From: Symbioplanes lichenis
GTDB taxonomy: Bacteria; Actinomycetota; Actinomycetes; Mycobacteriales; Micromonosporaceae
Assembly: GCF_030709675.1 (NCBI RefSeq)
Contig: NZ_JAUZQD010000018.1
Span: 124,001 to 188,000, forward strand
Reading direction: 5' to 3'
DNA length: 64,000 nt
Position numbers and translations under genes: made by a program. How positions within the stretch are numbered: the first letter of the stretch is position 1; every line of letters starts with the position of its first letter. The notes beneath the pieces were generated by a model. That model worked only from the letters and a program-made list of their open reading frames with translations. It was not told the DNA's origin and ran no database searches. This document shows positions 24,515 to 33,614 of this stretch, piece by piece.

Positions 24515-25813
24515 TCAGCGCTGCCAGACGCGTACGTAATCCACCTGGAAGTCGGCCGGGAAACGCGTCGCCGCGTCGGGGTCGCCGAGCCAGCCGCCCA
24601 CCTGGAAGTTGAGGCGCAGGTGGTAGGGCTTGGTGAACACCTCGTCGAACCACGGCGTCGTCGTGCGGTCGCGTTGCCACACCGGGACGCCGTCGACGTA
24701 CCAGCGGAGGACGCCCGGCTCCCACTCGGTGGTGTAGGTGTGGAAGCCGTCCGCCGCATGGCCCGCCGCCGGGAAGGGATAGCGGTTGTCCTGTTTGACC
24801 GGTGTGTAGTCGTAGAAGATGGATTGCGTGGCGGCCTGGTAGTAGGCGGCGCCGCCGGGCAGCTCGACCACGTCGATCTCGCCGTTGCCGCCGTCGTCGG
24901 GGCGCAGCCAGAAGGCGGGCCAGAGACCGGTCGAGCCCACCGGCCCGGTCGGCGACTTGGCGCGCACCTCGAACCGGCCGTACTGGAAGGACTTCCGGCC
25001 CTCGGTCGTCAGGTAGGCGCTCGTGAAGCCGCGCGTCTCGGCGCCACAGGTGGCCGGGCGGCGCTGGGCGCGCAGGGTGAGCACTCCTCCGCCGACGAAG
25101 ACGGTGTCCGGGTGGGCGGTGAGGCAGGCGCGGTCGTAGTCGACGCTCGTGTTGTCCTTGGCGACCCAGGTCGCGGCGTCCAGCGCGGTGCCGTTGAACT
25201 CGTCCGACCACGCGAGCCGCCAAGGCGCGACCATCGTCGGCGCCGGCGCGGGGCCGTCCGATTTATACGACAAGACCAGCTCGGGGCGGATCGCCGGGCT
25301 CTTGTTCTCGGCCGACGCCCAGTAGATCCGGCTCGGATAGTCCGCCTGCCGCACGGTGAAGGTGTAGGTCCCGTTGCCCGGAACCGCCCGCGACACGTCC
25401 CACTCGTTGTAGCCGGCCGTCACGCCGGCCGCCCGGTCCAGCTCCTGCCCACCGGCGCCGACACTGGTCGCCGCGTCGAAGGCCGCCCACGAGTAGAGCC
25501 GCAGCCGCGCCTCGACGCCTCCGGCCGTACGCGGAAGGTCATTGATCTCGAACGTCACCGTCGCCGAACGCTCACCACGCGGATTGCCCTCACACAACGC
25601 CGGACACGTGGTCAACGTCGACGCGGCACTGGTGTCGCCGTCCTGCGCCACCTGGGAGACCGTGGCGTCCGCGACCGGCGCGACGACGAGCTGCGCGTCC
25701 GGCTCCGGCGCGGGCTCGGACGACGCCACCGCCAGCAGGGGCACCGCGATCGCCGGAGCAGCCGCCAGGGCCACGACCGCCAGCACCGCAACGGCCCGTC
25801 CGCTCCGCCGCAC
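24515..25813 (-). CDS. Secreted GH16 endo-glycanase with N-terminal DNRLRE-like domain
   Basis: 432 residues, GTG 25813 with GAGGGGG five nt upstream. Signal peptide (about 1-31), then a beta-sandwich of about 150 residues resembling DNRLRE/CBM-type domains (VADATVSQVAQDGD, ARLRLYSW, YNEWDVSRAV) with a disulfide pair (CPALC), and a GH16 jelly-roll (about 198-432) with catalytic GEIDVVE: nucleophile Glu312, Asp314, acid/base Glu317. GH16 enzymes cleave beta-1,3/1,4 glucans or galactans. Facing the polysaccharide genes, it may trim or release the polymer, or use external glucans. Substrate is unproven. Confidence 0.93.
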   Translation of the reverse strand: MRRSGRAVAVLAVVALAAAPAIAVPLLAVASSEPAPEPDAQLVVAPVADATVSQVAQDGDTSAASTLTTCPALCEGNPRGERSATVTFEINDLPRTAGGVEARLRLYSWAAFDAATSVGAGGQELDRAAGVTAGYNEWDVSRAVPGNGTYTFTVRQADYPSRIYWASAENKSPAIRPELVLSYKSDGPAPAPTMVAPWRLAWSDEFNGTALDAATWVAKDNTSVDYDRACLTAHPDTVFVGGGVLTLRAQRRPATCGAETRGFTSAYLTTEGRKSFQYGRFEVRAKSPTGPVGSTGLWPAFWLRPDDGGNGEIDVVELPGGAAYYQAATQSIFYDYTPVKQDNRYPFPAAGHAADGFHTYTTEWEPGVLRWYVDGVPVWQRDRTTTPWFDEVFTKPYHLRLNFQVGGWLGDPDAATRFPADFQVDYVRVWQR

Positions 25814-25849
25814 CCGGACCCCCTCGCGTCGCCTGCCAGACGACGGACT

Positions 25850-26164
25850 CTACATGTTGCTCAGCGCGATGCTCATCACTGTCACCGAGCCCACCAGCCC
25901 CACCCCGAAGACGCCGGCGGCCACGAGCAGCGCCGGGCCGGGCTTGCGCAGAAACCGCCGGGCCACAAGCCACACCCCGACCGCCCCCACGTACGCAACC
26001 ACGGCCAGGTAGACGGTGAACAGGAAGCCGAGCCCGGTGCCCAGCGCCGCCACCACCGCCACCGCAAGCGCCGCCCCCGCCCGCAGATCCCGCCGGGCAA
26101 TCACATAACTCGAAACGCCGGCCAACAACGTGAACACGGTCGTGAGCGTGACGATCAGATCCAT
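25850..26164 (-). CDS. Small four-helix membrane protein
   Basis: 104 residues, ATG 26164. Nearly all is hydrophobic: helices at about 3-21, 30-50, 53-70 and 80-102, with RRD and RRFLRK basic loops predicting cytosolic sides. No family is recognised. It overlaps the end of the upstream HTH gene by 10 bp, so the two may be co-transcribed. Confidence 0.65.
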   Translation of the reverse strand: MDLIVTLTTVFTLLAGVSSYVIARRDLRAGAALAVAVVAALGTGLGFLFTVYLAVVAYVGAVGVWLVARRFLRKPGPALLVAAGVFGVGLVGSVTVMSIALSNM

Positions 26165-26493
26165 GGCGCCGAGAGTGACAAACGATTCGCCGGGGCGCTC
26201 GTGCTCGCCCCCACCCTCCACACAACCTTCACGAACCATCCAACCGACGCTGACAGCTCGGGCTCGTTCTGCAGCGTGGACAGGTCAGCGAGCGCTCCAC
26301 GCCGGCGGAGGCGCTCCGCGTCCAGGAAGGCCCTGATCGAGGAGACCCGGATGTGGCGGTGGAACTCCAGCAGGCCGCGGTCGATGAGCTTACGAACTTG
26401 CGGCCGCGACATGCTCAGTAGCGCTGCCGCCTCGGCCGGCGTGACCTTGCGGCGAGTGCGAAGCGCAGCCCGAGGCGACGACTTTGTCGGCAC
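26155..26493 (-). CDS. Excisionase-like HTH protein, orphan antitoxin candidate
   Basis: 112 residues, GTG start. VTPAEAAALLSMSRPQVRKLI is a MerR/excisionase-type helix-turn-helix, and RVSSIRAFLDAERLRRRGAL followed by ADLSTLQNE matches the antitoxin group that normally precedes a PIN-domain toxin. Two oddities: the wing is short (EFHRHIRV, where the group usually has about five more residues before RIRV), and the C-terminus reads about 30 residues beyond the usual end into SVGWFVKVV. No PIN gene follows. It may be a decayed toxin-antitoxin remnant or a repurposed regulator. Confidence 0.7.
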   Translation of the reverse strand: MPTKSSPRAALRTRRKVTPAEAAALLSMSRPQVRKLIDRGLLEFHRHIRVSSIRAFLDAERLRRRGALADLSTLQNEPELSASVGWFVKVVWRVGASTSAPANRLSLSAPWI

Positions 26494-26541
26494 GATCAGA
26501 CCCTAGTGGCACGTCCTCTAGTCATTCGACGAGCGAATCGG

Positions 26542-27786
26542 CTACTGGTCGCCCCAGACCGGGGGGCGGACCCGCTCGCGCTCGGGGAGCGGCTCCTGCG
26601 GGTACGTGCCGGCGAGCATCCACGCGGGGATCGGCTCGGTGGCGGGCGCTTCCATGACGTCGGCGTCCGGGAGCCACGGTTGCGTGCCGAGCGCCTGGAC
26701 CTGCGGCACGCCCGTCGTGAGCTCGGCCGGGCGCGGGGCCGCCGCCAGCTCGGCCGCCGTGCGCGCGGGCGGGCGCCAGATCGGCGGCGGGCCCCACCAG
26801 ACGATGCGGTCGGCGGGGCGGGCGATCGGTGGGGTGGCTGGGCGGGGCAACGGTACGGACGGCCGGGTCGCGGGCCGGGCGACGCGCATCGGTTCGCCGG
26901 ACGGGACGGTCCATTTCGGCTCGTGGTCGATCGACGTGGTGCCGGGCACGCTGGTGGCTTCGGCGGGGAGTGCCGCCGCGCTGGTGCCGGGGGCCGAGGC
27001 GAGGACGACGGCGGACATCGCGGTGACCAGCCCGGCCACGAGGGCGATGGCTTCCCAGCCGGGGCGCACGGTGTCGCCGAGCAGGAGCAGCGCGACCGCC
27101 GACGGGGCGAGCACCTCGGCGCTCCAGTGGACGGCGGTCACCGGGCCGACCTGGCCGTTCTGGAGCGCGTGGGCGTACAGCATCATGCCGGTGGCGGCGA
27201 AGACCAGGACCGCCGCGGTGAGCGGCTCGGTGAGGATGCCCAGCACTCCCCCGGTGACCTCGCCGAGGGCCCGGCCGGTCAGGGCGGCGCCGCCGAGGCA
27301 CAGGCCGCCCATGGCGGCGACGAGGCCGGCCGGGGCGCCGGCGCGGGCCGCGCCCCAGCCGAAGAGGACCATGGTGATCGCGGCCGAGCAGAGCGTGAAG
27401 CGCAGGACCGGGGTGAGTTCGACGCCGTGCTGCGGGCCGGCCGACGAGGCGAGGACGGCGAGGGCCGAGATGGAGACGACGACCGCCGCGATGTCGCGCC
27501 GGCGCAGGCGGGACTTGAGGATCAGCCGGGCGCCGAGGACGGTCAGGGCCAGCGAGCCGGCGAGCACCGACTCGACCAGATAGACGGCGAGCTCGCGGAG
27601 AGCGATCATCGAGCCGACCCAGGCCATGACGTCGCAGCCGATGCCGGCCAGATAGAGCGGGTGTTTCATGGTCGCGGCGGTGCTCACGCTCTTGCGGGCC
27701 GCGACGGCCTGCAGCAGGGACGCGGCCGCGTAACTGGCCGCGCCGAACACGGTGATCGCCAGCGCGATCCAGCCCCCCATGGACAT
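26542..27786 (-). CDS. EamA/DMT-like membrane protein with long Pro-rich tail
   Basis: 414 residues, ATG 27786 (another ATG two codons later). Residues 1-285 form about nine or ten helices with the two-fold Gly/Ala-rich pattern of drug/metabolite transporters (VESVLAGSLALTVLGARLIL, SAEVLAPSAVALLLLGD). The C-terminal 130 residues are cytosolic, Pro/Ala-rich and unstructured, with repeated PPxWRPP and PIPAW elements, which is unusual for this family. It lies 20 bp after the YVTN gene and is probably in one transcript with it and the GGDEF-EAL gene. Substrate is unknown. Confidence 0.7.
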   Translation of the reverse strand: MSMGGWIALAITVFGAASYAAASLLQAVAARKSVSTAATMKHPLYLAGIGCDVMAWVGSMIALRELAVYLVESVLAGSLALTVLGARLILKSRLRRRDIAAVVVSISALAVLASSAGPQHGVELTPVLRFTLCSAAITMVLFGWGAARAGAPAGLVAAMGGLCLGGAALTGRALGEVTGGVLGILTEPLTAAVLVFAATGMMLYAHALQNGQVGPVTAVHWSAEVLAPSAVALLLLGDTVRPGWEAIALVAGLVTAMSAVVLASAPGTSAAALPAEATSVPGTTSIDHEPKWTVPSGEPMRVARPATRPSVPLPRPATPPIARPADRIVWWGPPPIWRPPARTAAELAAAPRPAELTTGVPQVQALGTQPWLPDADVMEAPATEPIPAWMLAGTYPQEPLPERERVRPPVWGDQ

Positions 27787-27806
27787 CGCACCCACCCGCT
27801 GTCGTC

Positions 27807-29549
27807 TCAGCCGACCTTGAGAACGCTGATCGTGTTGTCGTCGCCGTTGGACACGTACGCCGACCGGCCGTCCGGTGACACCGCGATCACGCGGGGGCTG
27901 CCGCCGACCTTGACCGTGCTCGTGACGGCCCCGGTGAAGCCGTCCAGGACCGACACCGTGTCGTCGCCCTCGTTGACTACGTACGCGTGGCTGCTGTCCG
28001 CCGCGAACGCGACGCTCTGCGGGTCCGTGCCCACCCGGAGCGGCCCGATGCGGTGGAAGTCCCGCGCGTCGATGAGGTCGGCGGTGTCCGCCTCGTACCC
28101 GGCGGACAGCACCCGCTGGCCGTCGGGCGACACGGCGACACTGTGCGGCGCCTTGCTGACGGGGATGGTCTTGAGCACCTTCCCCGTACGCATGTCGAGC
28201 ACCGCCACGGCATTGGACTCGTGGTTGGCCGTGTACGCCCGGGCGAGGTCGGCGGAGAAGCCGATCGCGTGCGGGTTGTTCGGCACCGCGACCCGGCCCG
28301 CCAGCGTCGTGGCGTCCTTCCCGAAGATCTCGACCGTGCCGCGCCCGTGGATCGGCACCCACAGCCGGTCGTCCGGACCGACCAGCAGGGTGTACGGCTG
28401 CACGCCCGTCCCGAGGTACCGCAGCACCTTGCGGCTCCGGGCGTCCACGACGGCGACGCCGCTGCCCGACTTGTCGGTCTCGTACATGGACACGAACACC
28501 AGCCGGCCGTCCCGGGAGACGGCCACGAACCGGGGCGTGTTGCGTAGCTCGACCGACGCCACGCGCTTGCTGGCCACGTCCACGACGGACAGGATCCGCG
28601 AGCTCTGGTTGGCGACGTAGACGGTCTTGTTGTCGGGCGAGACGGCGACGCCCTCGGGCTCGTTCCCGACCTTGATCGTGCCGGTCACGACGGGCTTCCC
28701 GAGGCTGCGGGCATGTGTGAGGATCGGGATCTTCTGGATTTCCGCGGGTACGGGCGGCGCCAGCTGCGGTGCCCCGTCGGGCGTGTCCTGCAACAGATGC
28801 AGCGAGTGGTCCTCCACCTCGGGGCTGGGCCCGGGCGCGGCGAGCGGGTCCCGCTGTTGCTGTCCGCCGTTGGTGAGGGCTACCGCCACGCCGACGCCAC
28901 CGATCAGCACGAGCGACGTGAGCCCGGCGACAAGGACGGCTGCTCCGGCCCGGCGGCGGTGACGCGGGCGCGGGGGCTCCGCGGGCAGCACGGTCACGCG
29001 GGACGTGGCGTAGTCGCCGACGCCGTCGAGGTCGCGTACCCGTTCGGCGAGGACCGCGCGGGTCAGCGGCACCGCCTCGGTCACTTCGCCGGTCACGCGC
29101 ACCTCGGCCCAGCCGGCCGGGCCGCGGACGGCGACCGAGCCGTCGAGCCACTCCGAGCCGGGCGTCCACTCGATGTGCAGCTGCCGTCCGGCGAAGGCGG
29201 CACGCAGGCCGGCGCCCGAGACGTGCACCGCGGCCTCGGTGGCGGCCAGTGGTGGCCCCTCGACCAGGACCTGGACGGTCAGCGGGGCGGTGCCGGGCGG
29301 GACCTGACCGAAGTCGATCCGGTCGGGGTTGAGGCGGATGGCCGTACGCTCCAAAGCAGTCGCCGCCGCGGCCGAGACGGCACGGCTGTCGTCCTCGGTC
29401 AGCCGCTGCAAGTGCATCCTGGCGTCGGCCGCCGCGCCGGGGTCGTCGCCGGCCGCGAACCAGGCCAGGTCGTCCACGGCGGCCAGCCGGATCTCCCGGA
29501 TCGGGCTCTCGATCCGGGTCACCACGTGGAGTGGAACACTGTCAGTCAT
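27807..29549 (-). CDS. Membrane-anchored YVTN beta-propeller protein
   Basis: 580 residues, ATG 29549. The cytosolic N-terminus has a HEAT-like helical pair (IREIRLAAVDDLAW) and an Ig-like segment (about 75-155). A Pro/Arg stretch precedes one membrane helix (about 202-226), and the outer part (about 270-580) is a seven-bladed YVTN propeller with repeats such as VSPDNKTVYVANQ, VSRDGRLVFVS, VSPDGQRVLSAG and VSPDGRSAYVSNGDDN. The topology suggests a link between an outside ligand or wall contact and a cytosolic partner. It sits 37 bp downstream of the GGDEF-EAL gene. Function is unknown. Confidence 0.85.
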   Translation of the reverse strand: MTDSVPLHVVTRIESPIREIRLAAVDDLAWFAAGDDPGAAADARMHLQRLTEDDSRAVSAAAATALERTAIRLNPDRIDFGQVPPGTAPLTVQVLVEGPPLAATEAAVHVSGAGLRAAFAGRQLHIEWTPGSEWLDGSVAVRGPAGWAEVRVTGEVTEAVPLTRAVLAERVRDLDGVGDYATSRVTVLPAEPPRPRHRRRAGAAVLVAGLTSLVLIGGVGVAVALTNGGQQQRDPLAAPGPSPEVEDHSLHLLQDTPDGAPQLAPPVPAEIQKIPILTHARSLGKPVVTGTIKVGNEPEGVAVSPDNKTVYVANQSSRILSVVDVASKRVASVELRNTPRFVAVSRDGRLVFVSMYETDKSGSGVAVVDARSRKVLRYLGTGVQPYTLLVGPDDRLWVPIHGRGTVEIFGKDATTLAGRVAVPNNPHAIGFSADLARAYTANHESNAVAVLDMRTGKVLKTIPVSKAPHSVAVSPDGQRVLSAGYEADTADLIDARDFHRIGPLRVGTDPQSVAFAADSSHAYVVNEGDDTVSVLDGFTGAVTSTVKVGGSPRVIAVSPDGRSAYVSNGDDNTISVLKVG

Positions 29550-29586
29550 CACATCACCACGCTCAGCATGCGCTGTGCATGGTCGC

Positions 29587-31839
29587 CTAGGGAAGTCCCC
29601 CATGCGAATTCGTGAATGCCAGCTTCACCCGGCCGAGGGCTTCCTCCGGGCTCATCGGCCGCGCGTAGTGGTAGCCCTGGCCCCGCCGATAGCCGAGCAG
29701 CGACAGCTCGGCGGCCTGCTCGGCCGTCTCGATGCCCTCGGCCACGGTGTCCAGGTGCAGGGCCTGCGCCAGCCGCAGCACCGCCTCGGCGACAGCCGAC
29801 CCCTGCGGGTCACCGTTGAGCTCGGCGACGAAGCACCGGTCGAGCTTGAGGATGTCGACCGGCAGCCGGGTCAGGTAGCGCAGCGACGAGTAGCCCGTGC
29901 CGAAGTCGTCGACGGCGATCCGTACGCCCAGACCCCGCAGCCGGGTCAGCGCCGGCACCGCGCTCGTCTCCTCCACCAGCGCGCTCTCCGTCAGCTCCAG
30001 GACCAGATCCTGCGGGCGTAGCCCGGCGTCGCCGAGGCGGCGGGCTACGTCGTGCACGAGTCCCGGCTCGTCGAGCTGACGGGGCGAGAGGTTGACGCTG
30101 ACATAGAGGGACCGGCCGGTCTCCGTCTGCCAGGCCCGCACCTGCTCGGCGGCCCGGGCGAGGACCCAGAGGCCGATTTCGTGGATGACCCCCGTACGCT
30201 CGGCGGCCGCGATGAACCGGTCCGGCGCGATCGTCCCGAGCACCGGATGCTCCCAGCGGACGAGCGCCTCCACGCCCACGGTCGAGCCGTCCTCGAGGTC
30301 GACGATCGGCTGGTAGACCACGCGCAGCTGACCGGCGGCGGTGGCACCGGCCAGATCGGCGTCGAAGGCCTCCTCGGCGGCCGTGCGGCCGGGCAGGGCC
30401 GGCTGCCACAGCTCGGTGCCGTGGCCGGCGCGCTTGGCGGCGTACATGGCCATGTCGGCCCGGTGCCGCACGGTCGTGGCGTCGGCGTCCGGGTCGGTCA
30501 TCGCGATGCCGATGCTCGCCCGGATCGGCAGCTCCTCGCCGTTGATCAGCACCGGGTCCGCGGCGGCGTCGAGGATGCGGCGGGCCACCGCGACGGCCCG
30601 CTCGGCCGATCCGGGACGGTCGAGGACGACCACGAACTCGTCGCCGCCGACGCGGGCGGCGACGTCGGAGGTACGTACGGTGGCGGTGAGAATGCCCGCG
30701 AACGCCGCGAGCAGCGCGTCGCCGGCCTCGTGCCCGCGGGTGTCGTTGATCGTCTTGAAGCCGTCCAGGTCGATCAGCAGCACCGCCGACTCCTGCCCGT
30801 CCTGCCGGTGGCGGCGCACGGCGGCCGCCAGCGCGGCGTCGGCGGAGATGCGGTTGGCCAGCCCGGTCAGGTGGTCGTGCACGACGAGGTGATGGTTCTC
30901 CCGCAGCGCCACGAGCTGCCGCAGCACGACCGCGCCGGTCATCACGAACACGCCCACCGCCAGCCCGCCCCACGGATAGGCCCGCCCCTCCCGCACCGCG
31001 GCGACGAGCATCATCGTGTAGCCGCTGAGCAGGGCGACATAGGGCAGGTAGGCGACCCCCGCGCTCACCCGGCCCGGCTCGGCCCCCGTCGCGTCCGGCT
31101 TCCGCAGGTGTACGGCCGCCGCGGCGGCCATGATCAGGTCGGCGACGTTGAGCGTGAGCGACAGCGGGGTCGCCCACACCAGCGGACCGGCGAGGATGGC
31201 GTGGGCGTAGAGCAGGTCCCCGGCCAGGAAGGTGACCAGCCCGGCGAGGAAGACCGGCAGCGGCCCGCGCCAGGTCGTCAGGCCGTTGCGCATCAGGACC
31301 GCGCACACGCCGAAGATCATGCCGAGGTCCCCGACCGCCAGCGAGAGCACCGTGAGCTGGTCGAACCCGAGCCGGCCGGACTCGGTCAGCGCCGGGCCGA
31401 GCTGGAAGTACCAGGAGATGACGAACGCGCCGCCCAGCACCGTGGCCATGTCGGCCAGGAAGCGGGTGCGCTGCCGCCCGGTCAGCGGCCGCATCGGGAA
31501 CTTCAGCGTGCCCGCCACCAGCAGCACCGCCCACAGCACCCGCCCGCCCAGCACCGCCATCACCACCCACAACGGCGGCATCTCCTGCCGGGCCGCGACG
31601 GCGATGAAGAGCAGCTGGGGTACGAGCAGAGCCGTGAAACCCAGCGCGATCCAGCGCCACGGGCGGCGGGCGTCGGCCGGCCCCCGGCCCGCGGCGATCC
31701 ACGTCACCACGGTCGCGACGACCGACGTGATCAGGTACGACCGGTAGAACTCGACATTCGCCGCCTGACCCTGCGGATCGGTGATCAACCGGGCCGCGAC
31801 GAGGACCACCCCGACCAGCACAACAACACCAAGCGCCAC
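29587..31839 (-). CDS. Membrane GGDEF-EAL c-di-GMP enzyme
   Basis: 750 residues, GTG 31839 with AGAGGAG immediately upstream. About eight or nine membrane helices (1-310), then GGDEF (GGDEF at 398-402, intact) with an I-site RTSD (389-392) exactly five residues before it, then EAL (Glu524-Ala-Leu) with DDFGTG (644-649), LTES (616-619) and EGIE (701-704) all present. Both diguanylate cyclase and phosphodiesterase activities are therefore possible, with product inhibition of the cyclase. Upstream of the propeller gene and near the polysaccharide locus, it could set c-di-GMP levels that control matrix or development. The divergent spacer to the histidine kinase is 167 bp. Confidence 0.95.
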   Translation of the reverse strand: MALGVVVLVGVVLVAARLITDPQGQAANVEFYRSYLITSVVATVVTWIAAGRGPADARRPWRWIALGFTALLVPQLLFIAVAARQEMPPLWVVMAVLGGRVLWAVLLVAGTLKFPMRPLTGRQRTRFLADMATVLGGAFVISWYFQLGPALTESGRLGFDQLTVLSLAVGDLGMIFGVCAVLMRNGLTTWRGPLPVFLAGLVTFLAGDLLYAHAILAGPLVWATPLSLTLNVADLIMAAAAAVHLRKPDATGAEPGRVSAGVAYLPYVALLSGYTMMLVAAVREGRAYPWGGLAVGVFVMTGAVVLRQLVALRENHHLVVHDHLTGLANRISADAALAAAVRRHRQDGQESAVLLIDLDGFKTINDTRGHEAGDALLAAFAGILTATVRTSDVAARVGGDEFVVVLDRPGSAERAVAVARRILDAAADPVLINGEELPIRASIGIAMTDPDADATTVRHRADMAMYAAKRAGHGTELWQPALPGRTAAEEAFDADLAGATAAGQLRVVYQPIVDLEDGSTVGVEALVRWEHPVLGTIAPDRFIAAAERTGVIHEIGLWVLARAAEQVRAWQTETGRSLYVSVNLSPRQLDEPGLVHDVARRLGDAGLRPQDLVLELTESALVEETSAVPALTRLRGLGVRIAVDDFGTGYSSLRYLTRLPVDILKLDRCFVAELNGDPQGSAVAEAVLRLAQALHLDTVAEGIETAEQAAELSLLGYRRGQGYHYARPMSPEEALGRVKLAFTNSHGGLP

Positions 31840-32006
31840 GCTCCTCTGATCGGCAGCGGCCCGCGAGTTCTTCGGCGCCGGGGTTCATCCTGGTTGCCGG
31901 ACCGGTCTTTCACTCAACGCTCCCCCCGGGCGGCCGACCTTCAGCGCACAACGACGCGGCGGGAACCTGGTTTCCCCGCCGCGGCCGGACGAGCGAGGGG
32001 ACAGCG

Positions 32007-33188
32007 GTGAACACGGTCATGGCCGAGGAGGCACGAGTGGCGGCGCTGCGCAGCTACGGGCTGCTCGACGCCCCGCGCCCGGCGGCCCTGGACGAGCTGA
32101 CCCGGCTCACCACCACCCTCGTCGGCACGCCCATCGCCCTGGTCACGCTCATCGACGAGAACCGCCAGTGGTTCGCCGGCAACACCGGGCTGGGCCTGGA
32201 CGCGACCGCCCGCGACCTCTCCTTCTGCGCGCACACGCTGACGCCCCGAACGCCCCTGATCGTTCCGGACGCGCGCCTCGACTCCCGGTTCGTCGCCAAC
32301 GGGCTGGTCACGGGGGCGCCGTGGATCCGCTCGTACGCGGGGGCGCCGTTGATCGACGAGGACGGGCACGCCCTCGGGGCCGTCTGCGCCATCGGCGACG
32401 AGCCGCGCGACTTCAGCGACCGCGAGATCGACGCGCTGACACTGCTGGCGGGTCAGGCCTCCGGGCACCTCGCCGCCATCCGGTCCCGGCTGCGGCTCAT
32501 CGAGCTCGGCGACGCGCTGGCCCAGGCCGTGCGGCGCGAGGAGGACCTGGTCGCCACGGTCAGCCACGAGCTACGGACCCCGGTCGCCGCCATCCAGGGC
32601 TACCTCGAGCTGCTCACGGACGATGCGGCGCTGGCTCCGTACGGGCGGCTCATCGACCCGATCCGGCGCAACGGCGAGCGGCTCGTCCGCATGGTCGACC
32701 ACCTCCTCGAAGGCACCGCCGACGCCAAGATGACCCAGGCCACCCCCACCCCCATCGGTACGGTCGTCGCGGCGGCCGTGGCCGGCACCAGCGCCGTGGC
32801 CGCGAGCCGCGACGTCACCGTCACGGTCACCGGCGACGGCCGGACCGTCGTGGGCGGCGCCGACCCGGCCCGTCTCGCGCAGGCGGTCGAGCAGCTCGTC
32901 CGCAACGCCGTCCTGTTCTCGGCGCCGGGCGGCTCGGTCCGCGTCACGATGCGCCGGGCGGACGCCACCATCGTCGAGGTCACCGACTCGGGGGCGGGGA
33001 TCCCGGCGGACGAGCTGCCGCATGTGACCGAGCGGTTCTTCCGGGGGCGGCACGCGCGGAAGCAGGCCGTGCCGGGGATGGGGCTCGGGCTGACGATCGC
33101 GGCGGGGATCGCGTCGGCGCACGGTGGCTTTTTGCAGATGTCGTCGCCGGGGGCGGGGCGGGGGACGACGGCTCGGCTGGGTCTCTGA
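32007..33188 (+). CDS. Soluble GAF-domain sensor histidine kinase
   Basis: 393 residues, GTG 32007 with GAGGGG upstream. GAF domain about 10-160, with the pattern of phytochrome-like/cyanobacterial GAF kinases (LIDENRQWFAGNTG, DLSFCAHTL, FVANGLVTG, YAGAPLIDEDG). HisKA has phospho-His in VSHELRTPVAAI (about 188), N-box LVRNAVLFS, G1 VTDSGAGIP and G2 MGLGLTIAAGIA. There is no membrane helix, so it senses a cytosolic signal such as redox state or a small ligand. No regulator is next to it; the orphan receiver at 3277 is one formal candidate. Divergent from the c-di-GMP gene. Confidence 0.93.
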   Translation: MNTVMAEEARVAALRSYGLLDAPRPAALDELTRLTTTLVGTPIALVTLIDENRQWFAGNTGLGLDATARDLSFCAHTLTPRTPLIVPDARLDSRFVANGLVTGAPWIRSYAGAPLIDEDGHALGAVCAIGDEPRDFSDREIDALTLLAGQASGHLAAIRSRLRLIELGDALAQAVRREEDLVATVSHELRTPVAAIQGYLELLTDDAALAPYGRLIDPIRRNGERLVRMVDHLLEGTADAKMTQATPTPIGTVVAAAVAGTSAVAASRDVTVTVTGDGRTVVGGADPARLAQAVEQLVRNAVLFSAPGGSVRVTMRRADATIVEVTDSGAGIPADELPHVTERFFRGRHARKQAVPGMGLGLTIAAGIASAHGGFLQMSSPGAGRGTTARLGL

Positions 33189-33210
33189 CTCCTGGGGTTC
33201 GCCGCGCGTC

Positions 33211-33337
33211 TTCGGGCTTCGCTCCTCCGCTCTTGCGCTTGGCCACGCTCCTTCGGCCTCGCTCCTCCGCTCTTGTGCTTGGCCACGCTCCTTCGGCCTC
33301 GCTCCTCCGCTCTTGTGCTTGGCCACGCTCCTTCGGT
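33211..33337. repeat. 40-bp tandem repeat after the histidine kinase gene
   Basis: Copies at 33211-33250, 33251-33290 and 33291-33330, the last two identical, plus 7 bp of a fourth. The unit contains CTCGCTCCTCCGCTCTTG and GCTTGGCCACGCTC. The gap 33189-33614 otherwise holds no supported gene. Confidence 0.95.
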
Positions 33338-33614
33338 CTTGCCGGACTGCTTCGTCCTTCCGGGCGGTCCGGAGCGCTGTTCGGACCTCCCCGGACGGGG
33401 CCGTTCCGGACGCGGCGGGGCCGGACGACCGCGCTGAGCTGGCTTTTCGAACCCGTTGCCACACCGATATGGACGATTGACACCGGATCGACTATCGTCA
33501 TTGACGACGCCGTTGCGAGTTCTTCCCCCGTGGAATTCGCAGCGGCGTCCTTTATGCGCCCTACCCCGCCCCGCTCGTGGTCACGGCCGGGCTTCTCCAC
33601 GAGGCTGCGGGCCT

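Noticed and set aside
33211-33337. CRISPR array
   Set aside because: The 40-bp copies are directly adjacent without unique spacers, and no cas genes are near. The same holds for the other tandem arrays.
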